Shown: positions 47,545 through 56,007 of the stretch, piece by piece
How positions within the stretch are numbered: position 1 is the first letter of the stretch
How the letters are laid out: each line of letters begins with the position of its first letter
Source of the DNA: Reinekea marinisedimentorum
Lineage (GTDB): Bacteria > Pseudomonadota > Gammaproteobacteria > Pseudomonadales > Natronospirillaceae
Reading direction: 5' to 3'
DNA: 64,000 nt
Assembly: GCF_004341165.1 (NCBI RefSeq)
Contig: NZ_SLZR01000003.1
Location: 248,001-312,000, forward strand
Program-made: the position numbers and the translations under genes
Notes under the pieces: generated by a model
The model's database searches: none
What the model was told of the DNA's origin: nothing
Seen by the model: the letters and a program-made list of their open reading frames with translations, nothing else

Positions 47545-50500
47545 TCAGAACTCCGCAACAGTCGCCTGCGCCAAATCGAGCAACTCACGAATCGCTACAC
47601 TGTATAGACTAAACTCCGGCTCATTCACCGAGCGCACCTCATTCATCATGCGCAGCCAGCGATCAACCAAATCTTTATTGGTTTCCAGCCATTGCTCAAC
47701 CTGGGCATTGATATCCAGATCACTTTTATCGGTCAGTAAGCCCTGAATAATCTTTCTCTGCTGCCATTTAATGTCATCACGGAAAGACTCGCGCGCCATC
47801 GCCTGCCAGTGCGTACTGACGTTGATCGCATTAAGCGTGGATATAAAAGATTCCAGCCCAAGCGCCTCACCAATACAGAAGTAAGCCTGAGCTGCAAGGT
47901 TTACATCCTGATTCAGGTTTTGAGCCGCAGCGATTATACCCAGCGCAGAATAAAGCATATCGACGGAAGCAATCTTTTCCGCCAGTGCTTCCGGCACACC
48001 GGCATCCATCAAATCCTGTTTTTCCTGCAGCCAATCATGGCGGGCATGATCAGGCAGCATATCTTTAAGCTTGGATTCCAGCTCTGCCAGCGGCTTCTTA
48101 AACAGCTTGATAATCTGCTGGGTATCCAACCCGGACCGGAAGTTCTTTATCACCCAGCGCGTAGCACGCCGAACCATGCGAGATGTTTTCAGCATAATGC
48201 TGTTTTGCAACTCGGAAGAAATCTTATGGTCCAGTGCTTCTATCTGCTGCCAGATATCAACCAACCCATACACCTCACGGCAAGCCATAAAGGCCTTAGC
48301 AATTTCTACGGCAGAGGCACCGGTGCTTTCCTGCAGGCGAATAAAGGCTGTGATGCCCAGGTAATTTACCAATTCGTTTGCGGTAAGCGTGGCGATTATC
48401 TCTTTGCGCAACAGATGCTTGTGGATATCAACACCGGGCTTGGTAACCAGCGCCTTAGGAAACTCCGCCTTAATGATCTGACTGACTTCCGGGTCACCGG
48501 CAAGCTCATCAGTGGCCATCTGCTCTTTCAAGTCACCTTTTACGTAAGAAATAAGCACGGCCATTTCCGGCCGGGAAAGACCAATGCCATCCGCTTTGCG
48601 CTCAGAAATGATGTCATTGGATGGCAGGAATTCCAGTGCTCGGTCGAGCTTGCCTTCAGATTCCAGCATGTTCATTAAGCGACGATACTCTTCCACGCGA
48701 CGGTAAGACTCTGAATACGCGATACCCAGCGCCTGAGTTTGCCGGTAGTTGTTCTTGAGTACCAACGCAGAGACATCTTCCGTTAAAGATTCCAGCGTTT
48801 GGTTGCGCTGCTTCACGGTTAAATCGCCATTAGTGACCATCTCATCAAGCAATACCTTGATATTCACTTCGTGGTCCGAGCAATCGACGCCACCGGCGTT
48901 ATCGATGAAGTCGGTAAAGCAGGCGCCGCCATTGAGGCTGAACTCAATACGACCAAGCTGGCTCAAGCCCAGGTTGCCGCCCTCGCCCACAACCTTGCAG
49001 CGCAATTCATTACCGTTAATGCGCAGGGCATCGTTTGCTTTATCGCCAATATCAGAATTAACCTCGCGACTGCTTTTAACATAGGTGCCGATACCGCCAT
49101 TCCAAAGCAGATCGACCTTCGCCTTCAGCATGGAAATGATCAACTCTGTTGGCGTCACCTTAGCTTTGGTGATGCCCAGCACCGACTTCATTTCTTTGGT
49201 GACGGTGATCGATTTAGCACTGCGCGAATAGACACCACCGCCCTGCGATATCAGCTTGGTATCATAATCCGCCCAGGATGACCGGGTCAGGTTGAACAGG
49301 CGCTTACGCTCTTTGAAGCTCTCTTTAGCATCCGGCTCAGGGTCAAAGAATATATGCATATGGTTAAAGGCACCGATCAGTTTCACGGAATCGGACAGCA
49401 TCAGGCCGTTACCAAAGACATCACCGCCCATATCGCCAATGCCGATCACGGTGATCGGGTCTTTTTGCACATCCACGCCCTGTTCACGGAAGTGACGCTG
49501 TACACTCACCCAGGCACCGCGGGCAGTAATACCCATTTTCTTGTGGTCGTAACCATAAGAGCCACCCGATGCAAAGGCATCGCCCAGCCAGAAACCGTAT
49601 TCTGCGGCAACGCTGTTGGCTATATCTGAGAATGTGGCCGTACCCTTATCGGCGGCCACAACCAGGTAGGGATCATCCTCGTCGTAGCGCACCACGCTTT
49701 TTGGTGCAGAGATTTTCTTTTCTACCAGGTTATCGGTGATATCGAGCAAGCCACGAATGAAGATCTTGTAACATTCAATACCTTCAGCCATGACCGCTTC
49801 ACGATCATCGGCCGCCGGCAGGCATTTGGCCACAAAGCCGCCCTTAGCCCCAACGGGCACAATAACGGCATTCTTAACCTGCTGCGCCTTAACCAGGCCC
49901 AGTACTTCGGTACGAAAATCTTCATTGCGGTCGGACCAGCGCAGCCCCCCACGGCTGACACTGCCACCACGCAGGTGAACACCTTCCACTCTGGGCGAAT
50001 AAACAAACACCTCATACTTCGGCTTCGGTAACGGCAGCTCCGTAATGACATGCGGATTCAGCTTAAAGCTGATGTAATCCTTGCGCTGACCGGATGCCTC
50101 TTCCTGGTAGAAATTGGTCCGCAGCGTTGCATTTATTAACTCAACATATCGGCGGAAAATCCGGTCTTCGTTGATGTTGTTGACGTCTTCAAGCTGATCA
50201 ACAATTGCCTTTTCCCACTTTTCCGTGGTTGCTTTCGACTGTTTCTTCTGCGGGTTAAACCGGGCGGAAAACAACTCTGAAAGATCATTGGTAATGGCAG
50301 AATAATGAATCAGGGTTTGCGACAGGTACTCAGTACTCAGGCTGAATTGAATCTGCTTCAGATACTTGGCGTATGCGCGGAACATCGCCACTTCCCGCCA
50401 GGTCAGGCTGGCCTTCAGAATAAGCTGGTTAAAGGCATCGTTTTCTGCCCGGCCCTGCCAGATATTAATAAACGCATTAGAGAAGCGCTCGCGGTGCTTC

Positions 50501-52359
50501 ACCGGGTCTAAATCCGGTATTGGCTCGTAAATCAGATTGAAATCGTAAATCCAGGTACAGCCGTATTGCGGGTGCTCAATCTCAAACGGAAACTCATCGA
50601 CAACCTTCAGGCCAAAATTTTCCAGCACCGGAATTAGGTCTGAAAGCAGCAGCGCTTCACCCTTATTGAAGATCTTCAGTTTCAGAACACTGCCATTCGG
50701 CTCTATGGTTCTGAAGAAGCTCAACGACAGGTTGGTGTCTGAGCTCTGATGAAGTTTTTCTATACGCTGTACATCGGCAACACCGACGCGTGCGCTGTAC
50801 TCTTCAATGTAACTCGGCGGAAAGGCATCCGCGTAGGATTGATACAGTGCAATCCCCTGCTCTTCGCCAAAGGTTTCAACCATGGCCGAACGCAGCTCTT
50901 CATTCCAACTGCGTGAAAACTGTTCAATACGGTTTTCAAACATTTCCGCCGGCGGCAGCTCTTCTATGGGGCTGGCCAGCTTGAACACAAACCTTGTTCG
51001 GGTGAGCACCGATTCGCTGAAGTAGGTTGTAAAGTCGGAGCCTTCCACATCGAAGTAATCGGCAAACATATCGTGCATCAGAATCCGAATTTGGGTATTG
51101 AAAATATCTCGCGGCGTGTACACCACTATATTCAGAAACTTTCCGTACGCATCGGTGCGCATAAACAAGCGAATCTGTTTACGTTCCTGAATGGACAGAA
51201 CCTCATTGCCGACCGTCAACAACCGGTTAACGGAGCTTTGAATTAACTCATCTCTGGGGAAATTATAAAGAATGGCCGCCAGCTCTTTATAGGCATGATT
51301 GCCGGCAAGATAACCACTTTGTTCCAGAACCTGCGCCAGCTTTTTACGCAGCACCGGTATATTGGCCGGGGTTTCGTTGTACACGGAAGAGGTATATAGC
51401 CCCAGGAATCGACGACCACCAATGACTTCACCCTTGTCATTAAATTTCTTAACGACAACGTAATCTGAATAAGCGGAGCGATGCACCGTGGAGCGTCTGC
51501 CGGATTTGGTGAAAATAAGCAGCTCTTTCTTGAACACGTGCTCGCGGCGAGTTTCCGACATCTCATCAATCACTTCAGAGCGGCGGTTTGTCACCTTTTT
51601 AAACAGGCCCAGAGCGGTACCCGGCACCTGCACTACACAACCGTCTTTTACTTCGTATTCATCGTAGGCTAAAAAGCTGAAATGGTTATCGCCCAGCCAT
51701 TCCATAAAAACGATGGCTTCTTTGGCATCATCCGCCGAAACCGGCAACGCACTGGTTTTCAGCTCTTCGACGACGTCCCTGGTTTTCTGGTGCATTACCG
51801 GGAAATCGTTCACGACATAAGAGACATCGCTTAAAACCTGCTTAAGAGACTGCTCCACCTCCCGCGTTTGGCTGGCATCGCTGGTGCGGTCCATCTCCAT
51901 ACACAGCACAAGCTCTTCGTTGCCTTTGGCGTCGAAGCGCTCAAACAGCCCTTCGGCGTTGCGCACCACATTAAAGACACCATAAAAAACAGCATGAATG
52001 TTAATGGCCTTTCTGTTCAGTGCTAACCGGGCAGAATCGATAATAAACGGCATGTCATCAGAAACAATGGCCACGATGGTGTGCTGACTCTGCCAGTCGT
52101 GCTCTTCAATATTCGGGTTCAGTACCTGAACACCCTTATGAGTGTCGCTTTTGCTTTGCAGAGCCCCCCATAGAGTAACAACCATGCCGGCCAGATCACT
52201 CTGCTCATAGTTGTTCAGATCGCGCATGGACGTGTGCTTGAGAAATTCGCTAATAAAGGTTTTCAGGTTTTGGTGATGTGTTCGGGCAAAGTGCGACTGC
52301 AGCCGCTGAAAAAGAGTGTCTACAAGTTCGTCGCGGTCTAACTGCAAGTGGGTGGTCAT
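47545..52359 (-). CDS. gdhB: NAD-specific glutamate dehydrogenase, 180-kDa type
   Basis: Large catabolic NAD-dependent enzyme that deaminates glutamate to 2-oxoglutarate. At 1604 residues it matches the L_180 class found in Pseudomonas and relatives. N-terminal ACT-like/regulatory segments (about 1-650) precede the catalytic core. The catalytic lysine lies in PVGAKGGFVAK (about 840) and the Rossmann NAD motif is GIGDMGGDVFGNG (about 970). A long helical C-terminal domain follows. It is monocistronic: a terminator is downstream and a 345-base gap upstream. Confidence 0.96.
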   Translation of the reverse strand: MTTHLQLDRDELVDTLFQRLQSHFARTHHQNLKTFISEFLKHTSMRDLNNYEQSDLAGMVVTLWGALQSKSDTHKGVQVLNPNIEEHDWQSQHTIVAIVSDDMPFIIDSARLALNRKAINIHAVFYGVFNVVRNAEGLFERFDAKGNEELVLCMEMDRTSDASQTREVEQSLKQVLSDVSYVVNDFPVMHQKTRDVVEELKTSALPVSADDAKEAIVFMEWLGDNHFSFLAYDEYEVKDGCVVQVPGTALGLFKKVTNRRSEVIDEMSETRREHVFKKELLIFTKSGRRSTVHRSAYSDYVVVKKFNDKGEVIGGRRFLGLYTSSVYNETPANIPVLRKKLAQVLEQSGYLAGNHAYKELAAILYNFPRDELIQSSVNRLLTVGNEVLSIQERKQIRLFMRTDAYGKFLNIVVYTPRDIFNTQIRILMHDMFADYFDVEGSDFTTYFSESVLTRTRFVFKLASPIEELPPAEMFENRIEQFSRSWNEELRSAMVETFGEEQGIALYQSYADAFPPSYIEEYSARVGVADVQRIEKLHQSSDTNLSLSFFRTIEPNGSVLKLKIFNKGEALLLSDLIPVLENFGLKVVDEFPFEIEHPQYGCTWIYDFNLIYEPIPDLDPVKHRERFSNAFINIWQGRAENDAFNQLILKASLTWREVAMFRAYAKYLKQIQFSLSTEYLSQTLIHYSAITNDLSELFSARFNPQKKQSKATTEKWEKAIVDQLEDVNNINEDRIFRRYVELINATLRTNFYQEEASGQRKDYISFKLNPHVITELPLPKPKYEVFVYSPRVEGVHLRGGSVSRGGLRWSDRNEDFRTEVLGLVKAQQVKNAVIVPVGAKGGFVAKCLPAADDREAVMAEGIECYKIFIRGLLDITDNLVEKKISAPKSVVRYDEDDPYLVVAADKGTATFSDIANSVAAEYGFWLGDAFASGGSYGYDHKKMGITARGAWVSVQRHFREQGVDVQKDPITVIGIGDMGGDVFGNGLMLSDSVKLIGAFNHMHIFFDPEPDAKESFKERKRLFNLTRSSWADYDTKLISQGGGVYSRSAKSITVTKEMKSVLGITKAKVTPTELIISMLKAKVDLLWNGGIGTYVKSSREVNSDIGDKANDALRINGNELRCKVVGEGGNLGLSQLGRIEFSLNGGACFTDFIDNAGGVDCSDHEVNIKVLLDEMVTNGDLTVKQRNQTLESLTEDVSALVLKNNYRQTQALGIAYSESYRRVEEYRRLMNMLESEGKLDRALEFLPSNDIISERKADGIGLSRPEMAVLISYVKGDLKEQMATDELAGDPEVSQIIKAEFPKALVTKPGVDIHKHLLRKEIIATLTANELVNYLGITAFIRLQESTGASAVEIAKAFMACREVYGLVDIWQQIEALDHKISSELQNSIMLKTSRMVRRATRWVIKNFRSGLDTQQIIKLFKKPLAELESKLKDMLPDHARHDWLQEKQDLMDAGVPEALAEKIASVDMLYSALGIIAAAQNLNQDVNLAAQAYFCIGEALGLESFISTLNAINVSTHWQAMARESFRDDIKWQQRKIIQGLLTDKSDLDINAQVEQWLETNKDLVDRWLRMMNEVRSVNEPEFSLYSVAIRELLDLAQATVAEF

Positions 52360-52704
52360 ATCAGCCTCATTATTTTTTAGTTTGAGTAGAGTGATACAGG
52401 TCGGAAATCAAAACAAACACCAGTTACGTAAATGTTTAGCACCAATCAACTGAGTAGCTTCGAGCAGTAAAAAAGCTAAAGATTCCATAAACATAGAATA
52501 TGTAATCGTTTTCAGAAAACACCGATCCAAAAATCTCTTCGATTAGCACCTGTACAGCTTTTGAAACAGCCTCTTTATAACCATTACATAGGGTTTTATG
52601 ATTCTTTAATAATTCAGAGAATATCGCAGTTACGATATAGTGACCCTATGATTGGTGCGGATACACTCTATTCGCCAAACACCCACTTAAAGTAAGGTTA
52701 GAAA
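52360..52704. other. Divergent gdhB-cysI regulatory region
   Basis: These 345 bases hold no gene. The right end contains a candidate cysI promoter (52613-52641) with the inverted repeat ATATCG-N6-CGATAT (52621-52638) between its boxes. I found no clear promoter for gdhB on the minus strand. Confidence 0.45.
52613..52641 (+). promoter_or_regulatory. Candidate cysI promoter with internal inverted repeat
   Basis: TTCAGA (52613-52618), a 17-base spacer and TATAGT (52636-52641) score 4/6 and 5/6. The repeat ATATCG/CGATAT occupies the spacer and could bind a regulator. Predicted leader about 55 bases. Control by CysB is plausible for a sulfite reductase gene but cannot be shown here. Confidence 0.4.
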
Positions 52705-54366
52705 ATGTACGTTTATGACTCGTACGACCAACAGATCGTTGATCAACGCGTGGTTCAATTCAAGGAACAGACGGAACGCTTCCTGGCAGGCCAACTGGCA
52801 GCGGAAGAGTTTTTGCCTTTACGACTGCAAAATGGACTTTATGTGCAAAGACATGCGCCAATGCTGCGCATTGCCGTTCCTTACGGGTTGATGACCTCTA
52901 CCCAGCTGCGCAAAATTGCGGATGTCAGCCGACGCTTCGACAAAGGCTATGTCCACTTTACCACCCGCCAGAATATTCAGCTCAACTGGCCTGCGCTGGA
53001 AGATGTACCGGAAATCCTCAAAGAACTGGCCTCTGTGCAGATGCATGCCATTCAAACCTCCGGTAACTGTATCCGTAACACCACCACCGACCAGTTTGCC
53101 GGCGTGATTGCCGATGAAATTGAAGATCCACGCCCCTGGTGTGAGCTTATTCGTCAGTGGTCGACACTACACCCCGAATTCGCCTTCCTGCCGCGTAAAT
53201 TCAAGATCGCCGTGAACGGCTCGCAAAGCGAAGACCGTGCAGCCATCCGCTTCCATGATATTGGCCTGCAGCTGGTTAAGAACGATGAAGGCAAAACTGG
53301 CTTTAAAGTTTATGTGGGCGGCGGCCTGGGCCGGACCCCATTAGCGGGCCAGGAGGTTCGTTCCTACCTTGAACAGGAAGATCTGATTACCTATCTCGAA
53401 GCCATTCTGCGTGTTTATAACGTTCATGGCCGTCGCGATAACAAATACAAAGCCCGAATTAAGATTCTGGTGAAAGCCCTTGGCGTTGATAAGTTCCGCG
53501 AACTGGTCGACGCGCAATGGCAGATGATTAAAGACAGCCCAAACCGCCTGACCGATGAAGAAATTAACCGGGTTAAATCTTACTTCACCGCGGTTGATTA
53601 CCAACCGCTTGCCGATGAAACTGAAAAACTGGCCAGCCTGCGCTTTGAAAACGACCCGTTTGACAAGTGGATGACCAAGAATGTACAGGCCCATAAAGAA
53701 GCCGGTTACGCAGCGGTTACGCTTTCAGTTAAAAAAGTGGGACACCCACCGGGTGATGCCACCGATACCGAGCTGGAACAGATCGCAGACCTTGCCGATC
53801 AGTTCAGCCAGGGCGAGCTGCGCGTCAGCCACCAGCAGAACGTTGTATTCTCGGATGTTAAACAATCTGACCTGTTTGCCTTGTGGCAGGCTCTGGACGC
53901 TCTGGGCTTCGCAGACCCGACCGTTGGCACGCTGAACGATGTCATCTGCTGCCCCGGTGGCGATTACTGCGCACTGGCTAATGCCAAATCGATTCCGATT
54001 GCCGAAGCCATCCAGACAGAATTCAACGATCTCGACTACCTGTTCGACCTGGGCGATCTCGATCTGAACATTTCCGGCTGCATGAACGCCTGTGGTCACC
54101 ACCACATTGGCCATATCGGTGTACTGGGTGTCGATAAGAAAGGTGAAGAGTTCTATCAGGTGTCTTTAGGTGGCGACAGCGGCGTAAACGCGCAGGTTGG
54201 TAAAATTCTTGGCCCTTCCTTCAAAGCTGAAGACATGCCGGGCGTTATCAAGAAGATTATCGATGTGTTTGTAGAAAGCCGGTCAGAAGAAGAACCCTTT
54301 ATTTCTGTCGTTAACCGTCTGGGTCTGGAGCCATTTAAGGAGCGCGTATATGCCAAAGCTAGTTAA
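52705..54366 (+). CDS. cysI: Siroheme [4Fe-4S] sulfite (or nitrite) reductase
   Basis: Assimilatory reductase that converts sulfite to sulfide (or nitrite to ammonia) using siroheme and a 4Fe-4S cluster. The 553-residue protein has the two-fold repeated fold: TTRQNIQLNWPALEDV and TSGNCIRNTTTDQFAGV in the first half, and cluster ligands in ICCPGGDYCALANAKS (about 415-430) and ISGCMNACGHHHIGHIG (about 455-470). It is followed, with a 17-base overlap, by a DUF934 gene. That pairing is typical of Pseudomonas-type CysI, which supports sulfite over nitrite. No CysJ flavoprotein is nearby, so the electron donor is probably ferredoxin or another partner. Confidence 0.92.
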   Translation: MYVYDSYDQQIVDQRVVQFKEQTERFLAGQLAAEEFLPLRLQNGLYVQRHAPMLRIAVPYGLMTSTQLRKIADVSRRFDKGYVHFTTRQNIQLNWPALEDVPEILKELASVQMHAIQTSGNCIRNTTTDQFAGVIADEIEDPRPWCELIRQWSTLHPEFAFLPRKFKIAVNGSQSEDRAAIRFHDIGLQLVKNDEGKTGFKVYVGGGLGRTPLAGQEVRSYLEQEDLITYLEAILRVYNVHGRRDNKYKARIKILVKALGVDKFRELVDAQWQMIKDSPNRLTDEEINRVKSYFTAVDYQPLADETEKLASLRFENDPFDKWMTKNVQAHKEAGYAAVTLSVKKVGHPPGDATDTELEQIADLADQFSQGELRVSHQQNVVFSDVKQSDLFALWQALDALGFADPTVGTLNDVICCPGGDYCALANAKSIPIAEAIQTEFNDLDYLFDLGDLDLNISGCMNACGHHHIGHIGVLGVDKKGEEFYQVSLGGDSGVNAQVGKILGPSFKAEDMPGVIKKIIDVFVESRSEEEPFISVVNRLGLEPFKERVYAKAS

Positions 54367-54835
54367 GAACAATCAGGCGGTTGAATCAGATGGCTGGATT
54401 GAGGTTGATTCATTAGAGGCCGCATCCGCTGCACTACAGCCCCTGATACCGCTCAGTTTAGTTACAGAGGCGCGTAATAACGGCCTGGCAGACAAGCAGT
54501 ACGGCATTCTGTTCTCCGATCAGGATTCCTTTGAAGTACTGCTGGAAAGCCTGAGCGAACAACCCGTTATCGTCTTTAAATTCGGTAAATTTGCCGATGG
54601 CCGGTTCTTTACCTTTGCACGTGAGCTACGCGAACAGCATGCATACAGCGGTGACATACGCGCCGCTGGTGACTTCATGCCTGATCAGGTAGCCTTCCTG
54701 AGCCGCTGTGGCTTCACCAGCTTTGATTGCAGGAATGAAGCAGAAGCCGCCCTGATACCGGGTATTAAAGGCATTGTATCCAATGCCTATCAGGCAGATG
54801 CTCAGCAGCCGGAGCCGTTGTTCCGCCGCAAATAA
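54350..54835 (+). CDS. DUF934 family protein linked to sulfite reduction
   Basis: A 161-residue protein of the DUF934 family, usually annotated as probably involved in sulfite reduction because it is encoded next to cysI. Motifs visible are GWIEVDSLEAA, IVFKFGKFADGRFFTFARELRE, AAGDFMPDQVAFLSRCGFTSFDCR. No cofactor motif is evident. Its start overlaps cysI by 17 bases, so it is translated from the same mRNA. A terminator follows its stop. Function is inferred only from context. Confidence 0.88.
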   Translation: MPKLVKNNQAVESDGWIEVDSLEAASAALQPLIPLSLVTEARNNGLADKQYGILFSDQDSFEVLLESLSEQPVIVFKFGKFADGRFFTFARELREQHAYSGDIRAAGDFMPDQVAFLSRCGFTSFDCRNEAEAALIPGIKGIVSNAYQADAQQPEPLFRRK

Positions 54836-54856
54836 CCGAGCACCCCGCTAAAAAAG

Positions 54857-54883
54857 AAGAGCCAAAAACGGCTCTTTTTTTTT
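54857..54883 (+). terminator. Intrinsic terminator after the cysI-DUF934 operon
   Basis: AGAGCC (54858-54863) and GGCTCT (54870-54875) with a six-base loop are followed by a run of about nine T ending at 54883. The last T of the tract are also the first bases of the sulA -35 box. Confidence 0.85.
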
Positions 54884-54910
54884 GACTTCAGCAAAACTAC
54901 TGTATATAAA
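54882..54910 (+). promoter_or_regulatory. Promoter of the sulA-like gene
   Basis: TTGACT (54882-54887), a 17-base spacer and TATAAA (54905-54910) score 5/6 each with ideal spacing. The -10 lies inside the first LexA box, so LexA binding would block polymerase directly. The ATG is 37 bases downstream with a GAGGT site. Confidence 0.8.
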
Positions 54911-54917
54911 TACAGAT
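54898..54917 (+). promoter_or_regulatory. LexA (SOS) box 1
   Basis: TACTGTATATAAATACAGAT matches the SOS consensus, with CTG at 54900-54902 and CAG at 54913-54915 ten bases apart and an AT-rich centre. It covers the -10 box. Confidence 0.9.
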
Positions 54918-54936
54918 ACTGTTTATTCATACAGAT
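54917..54936 (+). promoter_or_regulatory. LexA (SOS) box 2
   Basis: TACTGTTTATTCATACAGAT, with CTG at 54919-54921 and CAG at 54932-54934, follows directly after box 1 at a 19-base offset, over the predicted start site. Somewhat less AT-alternating than box 1 but within consensus. Confidence 0.82.
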
Positions 54937-54946
54937 CGAGGTCAAT

Positions 54947-55393
54947 ATGCTTACTTCTGCCCAGAGCGTCAGTAATCCCTATCCACCTGTTCACCTTGTC
55001 ACAGCAACGGGAGAACAACAGGTACACTCCATTTGCGCGCCACTGTTTACCCAGTGGCACAGGCTACTGGGCACTATCAAGAATACCGACCGCAAACAAT
55101 GGATAACCCTGATCAACCCACCTTTCAAACCGGATGACCGGTTTCTTGAAGCCAGCGGGCTCGGTCATTGTTATTTCCGTATTGTGATACTCAAAGAACA
55201 CAACCCGAGTACGCTTAAATACATTAGGCAAAGCATGCTGAACGGAAAGAGCTCGCTGGTTGCTGCATGGCTGAACAGCGAAGACATGGCCAGAGAGTTT
55301 CAGGATGTCAGTCACTGCAAATGCAAAACATTACTTTTTTGTCGTGATCAGGCTATAGGAGCGAAAGATCCGCAGCTGGAATTGGCGATATAA
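54947..55393 (+). CDS. sulA: SulA-like SOS cell-division inhibitor
   Basis: Likely blocks FtsZ assembly after DNA damage. The 148-residue protein is diverged, but it has the SulA core: WITLINPPFKPDDRFLEASGL (compare WxLxLxPxQKLSxxWxxASGL), then LKYIRQSMLNGKSSLVAAWL, matching the RALxTGNYSVVIGWL region of E. coli SulA. The tandem LexA boxes on its promoter strongly support an SOS role. ImuA/RecA-like proteins are related in sequence but longer. Unlike in Pseudomonas, it is not next to lexA. Lon, which removes SulA in E. coli, is encoded at 30-33 kb. Confidence 0.8.
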   Translation: MLTSAQSVSNPYPPVHLVTATGEQQVHSICAPLFTQWHRLLGTIKNTDRKQWITLINPPFKPDDRFLEASGLGHCYFRIVILKEHNPSTLKYIRQSMLNGKSSLVAAWLNSEDMAREFQDVSHCKCKTLLFCRDQAIGAKDPQLELAI

Positions 55394-55485
55394 CAGACAG
55401 AAAATTTTGAAGGAAACAGACTTACAGCGAAGAAAACGAAAGCCAGAAGCGAAGGAAATACACGAAACTAAAAAATATAACCAGA

Positions 55486-55572
55486 TGGTGCGGGTGGCCG
55501 GACTTGAACCGGCACGATGTTTCCATCGCAAGATTTTAAGTCTTGTGTGTCTACCGATTCCACCACACCCGC
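55486..55572 (-). tRNA. tRNA-Leu (TAA anticodon)
   Basis: An 87-base class II tRNA with a long variable arm and encoded CCA; acceptor GCGGGTG. The anticodon loop ACTTAAAAT gives TAA. The T-arm is GCCGGTTCAAGTCCGGC. Third in the Gly-Cys-Leu operon, like E. coli leuZ. No clear hairpin terminator follows, only a T-run. Confidence 0.96.
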
Positions 55573-55624
55573 AAAGACTTCGGGCTATTAACCCGATGCA
55601 GAAGAAGCCAGATTATCCTGAAAA

Positions 55625-55698
55625 TGGAGGCGCGGGTCGGAATCGAACCGGCGTACACGGAGTTGCAGTCCGCTGCATGACCACTCTGCCACCGCGCC
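55625..55698 (-). tRNA. tRNA-Cys (GCA anticodon)
   Basis: A 74-base cloverleaf with encoded CCA and discriminator U, an identity element of tRNA-Cys. The acceptor is GGCGCGG and the anticodon loop ACTGCAACT gives GCA. The T-arm is GCCGGTTCGATTCCGAC. Equivalent of E. coli cysT in the same tRNA order. Confidence 0.96.
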
Positions 55699-55714
55699 TT
55701 TAAGGAAAGCTTCT

Positions 55715-55866
55715 TTTCAATCACCTAATTACTTAGAATGACTGGAGCGGGAAAGAAGGCTCAACTGGCCGGTATCCCGGTCCTGACCCCTTGGGGTCGG
55801 AACACTACTCCGATTTCAATCACCTAATTTCTTAGAGTAATTGGAGCGGGAAAGGAGGCTCGAACT
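55715..55866. repeat. Imperfect direct repeat at 99-bp spacing: tRNA-Gly 3' region plus spacer
   Basis: Copy A (55715-55766) and copy B (55814-55866) share the spacer TTTCAATCACCTAATT and the 3' part of tRNA-Gly with about six differences and one indel. The offset of 99 equals one 75-base tRNA plus its 24-base spacer, so this is a tandem gene duplication. Copy B belongs to the intact tRNA-Gly. Confidence 0.85.
55743..55817 (-). pseudogene. Decayed second tRNA-Gly
   Basis: The 3' end keeps CCA, the discriminator and the acceptor 3' strand TTCCCGC, plus a T-arm remnant that has lost one base of the T-loop (AGTTGAGCC instead of AGTTCGAGCC). The 5' two-thirds no longer match: no GCGGGAA acceptor 5' strand, no D-arm and no GCC anticodon loop can be drawn. 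Size and position equal one full unit of the duplication, so it is a degenerate tRNA gene rather than a random fragment. Confidence 0.75.
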
Positions 55867-55916
55867 CCCGACCCCAACCTTGGCAAGGTTGTGCTCTACC
55901 ACTGAGCTATTCCCGC
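55842..55916 (-). tRNA. tRNA-Gly (GCC anticodon)
   Basis: A 75-base cloverleaf with encoded CCA and discriminator U; acceptor GCGGGAA pairs with TTCCCGC. The anticodon stem-loop CAACCTTGCCAAGGTTG gives GCC. The D-loop is one base shorter than in E. coli glyW. First gene after the promoter, downstream of pgsA as in E. coli. Confidence 0.97.
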
Positions 55917-55953
55917 TTTTTGTTAAGTATCTGTAGCAACTCAACGAGGGCGC

Positions 55954-55981
55954 ATTTTAACTAAGCACCCATCAATGTCAA
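55954..55981 (-). promoter_or_regulatory. Promoter of the Gly-Cys-Leu tRNA operon
   Basis: On the minus strand a perfect TTGACA (55981-55976), a 16-base spacer and TAAAAT (55959-55954) precede tRNA-Gly by about 38 bases. The discriminator GCGCCC is GC-rich, as at the other tRNA operon in this window, which suggests stringent control. Confidence 0.75.
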
Positions 55982-56007
55982 ACATTTTCTTCTTTTATTT
56001 TAAGCAC

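Noticed and set aside
47809-48678. 289-codon open frame antisense to gdhB
   Set aside because: It is a long shadow of the gdhB coding frame with no recognisable motifs, ribosome site or composition of its own.
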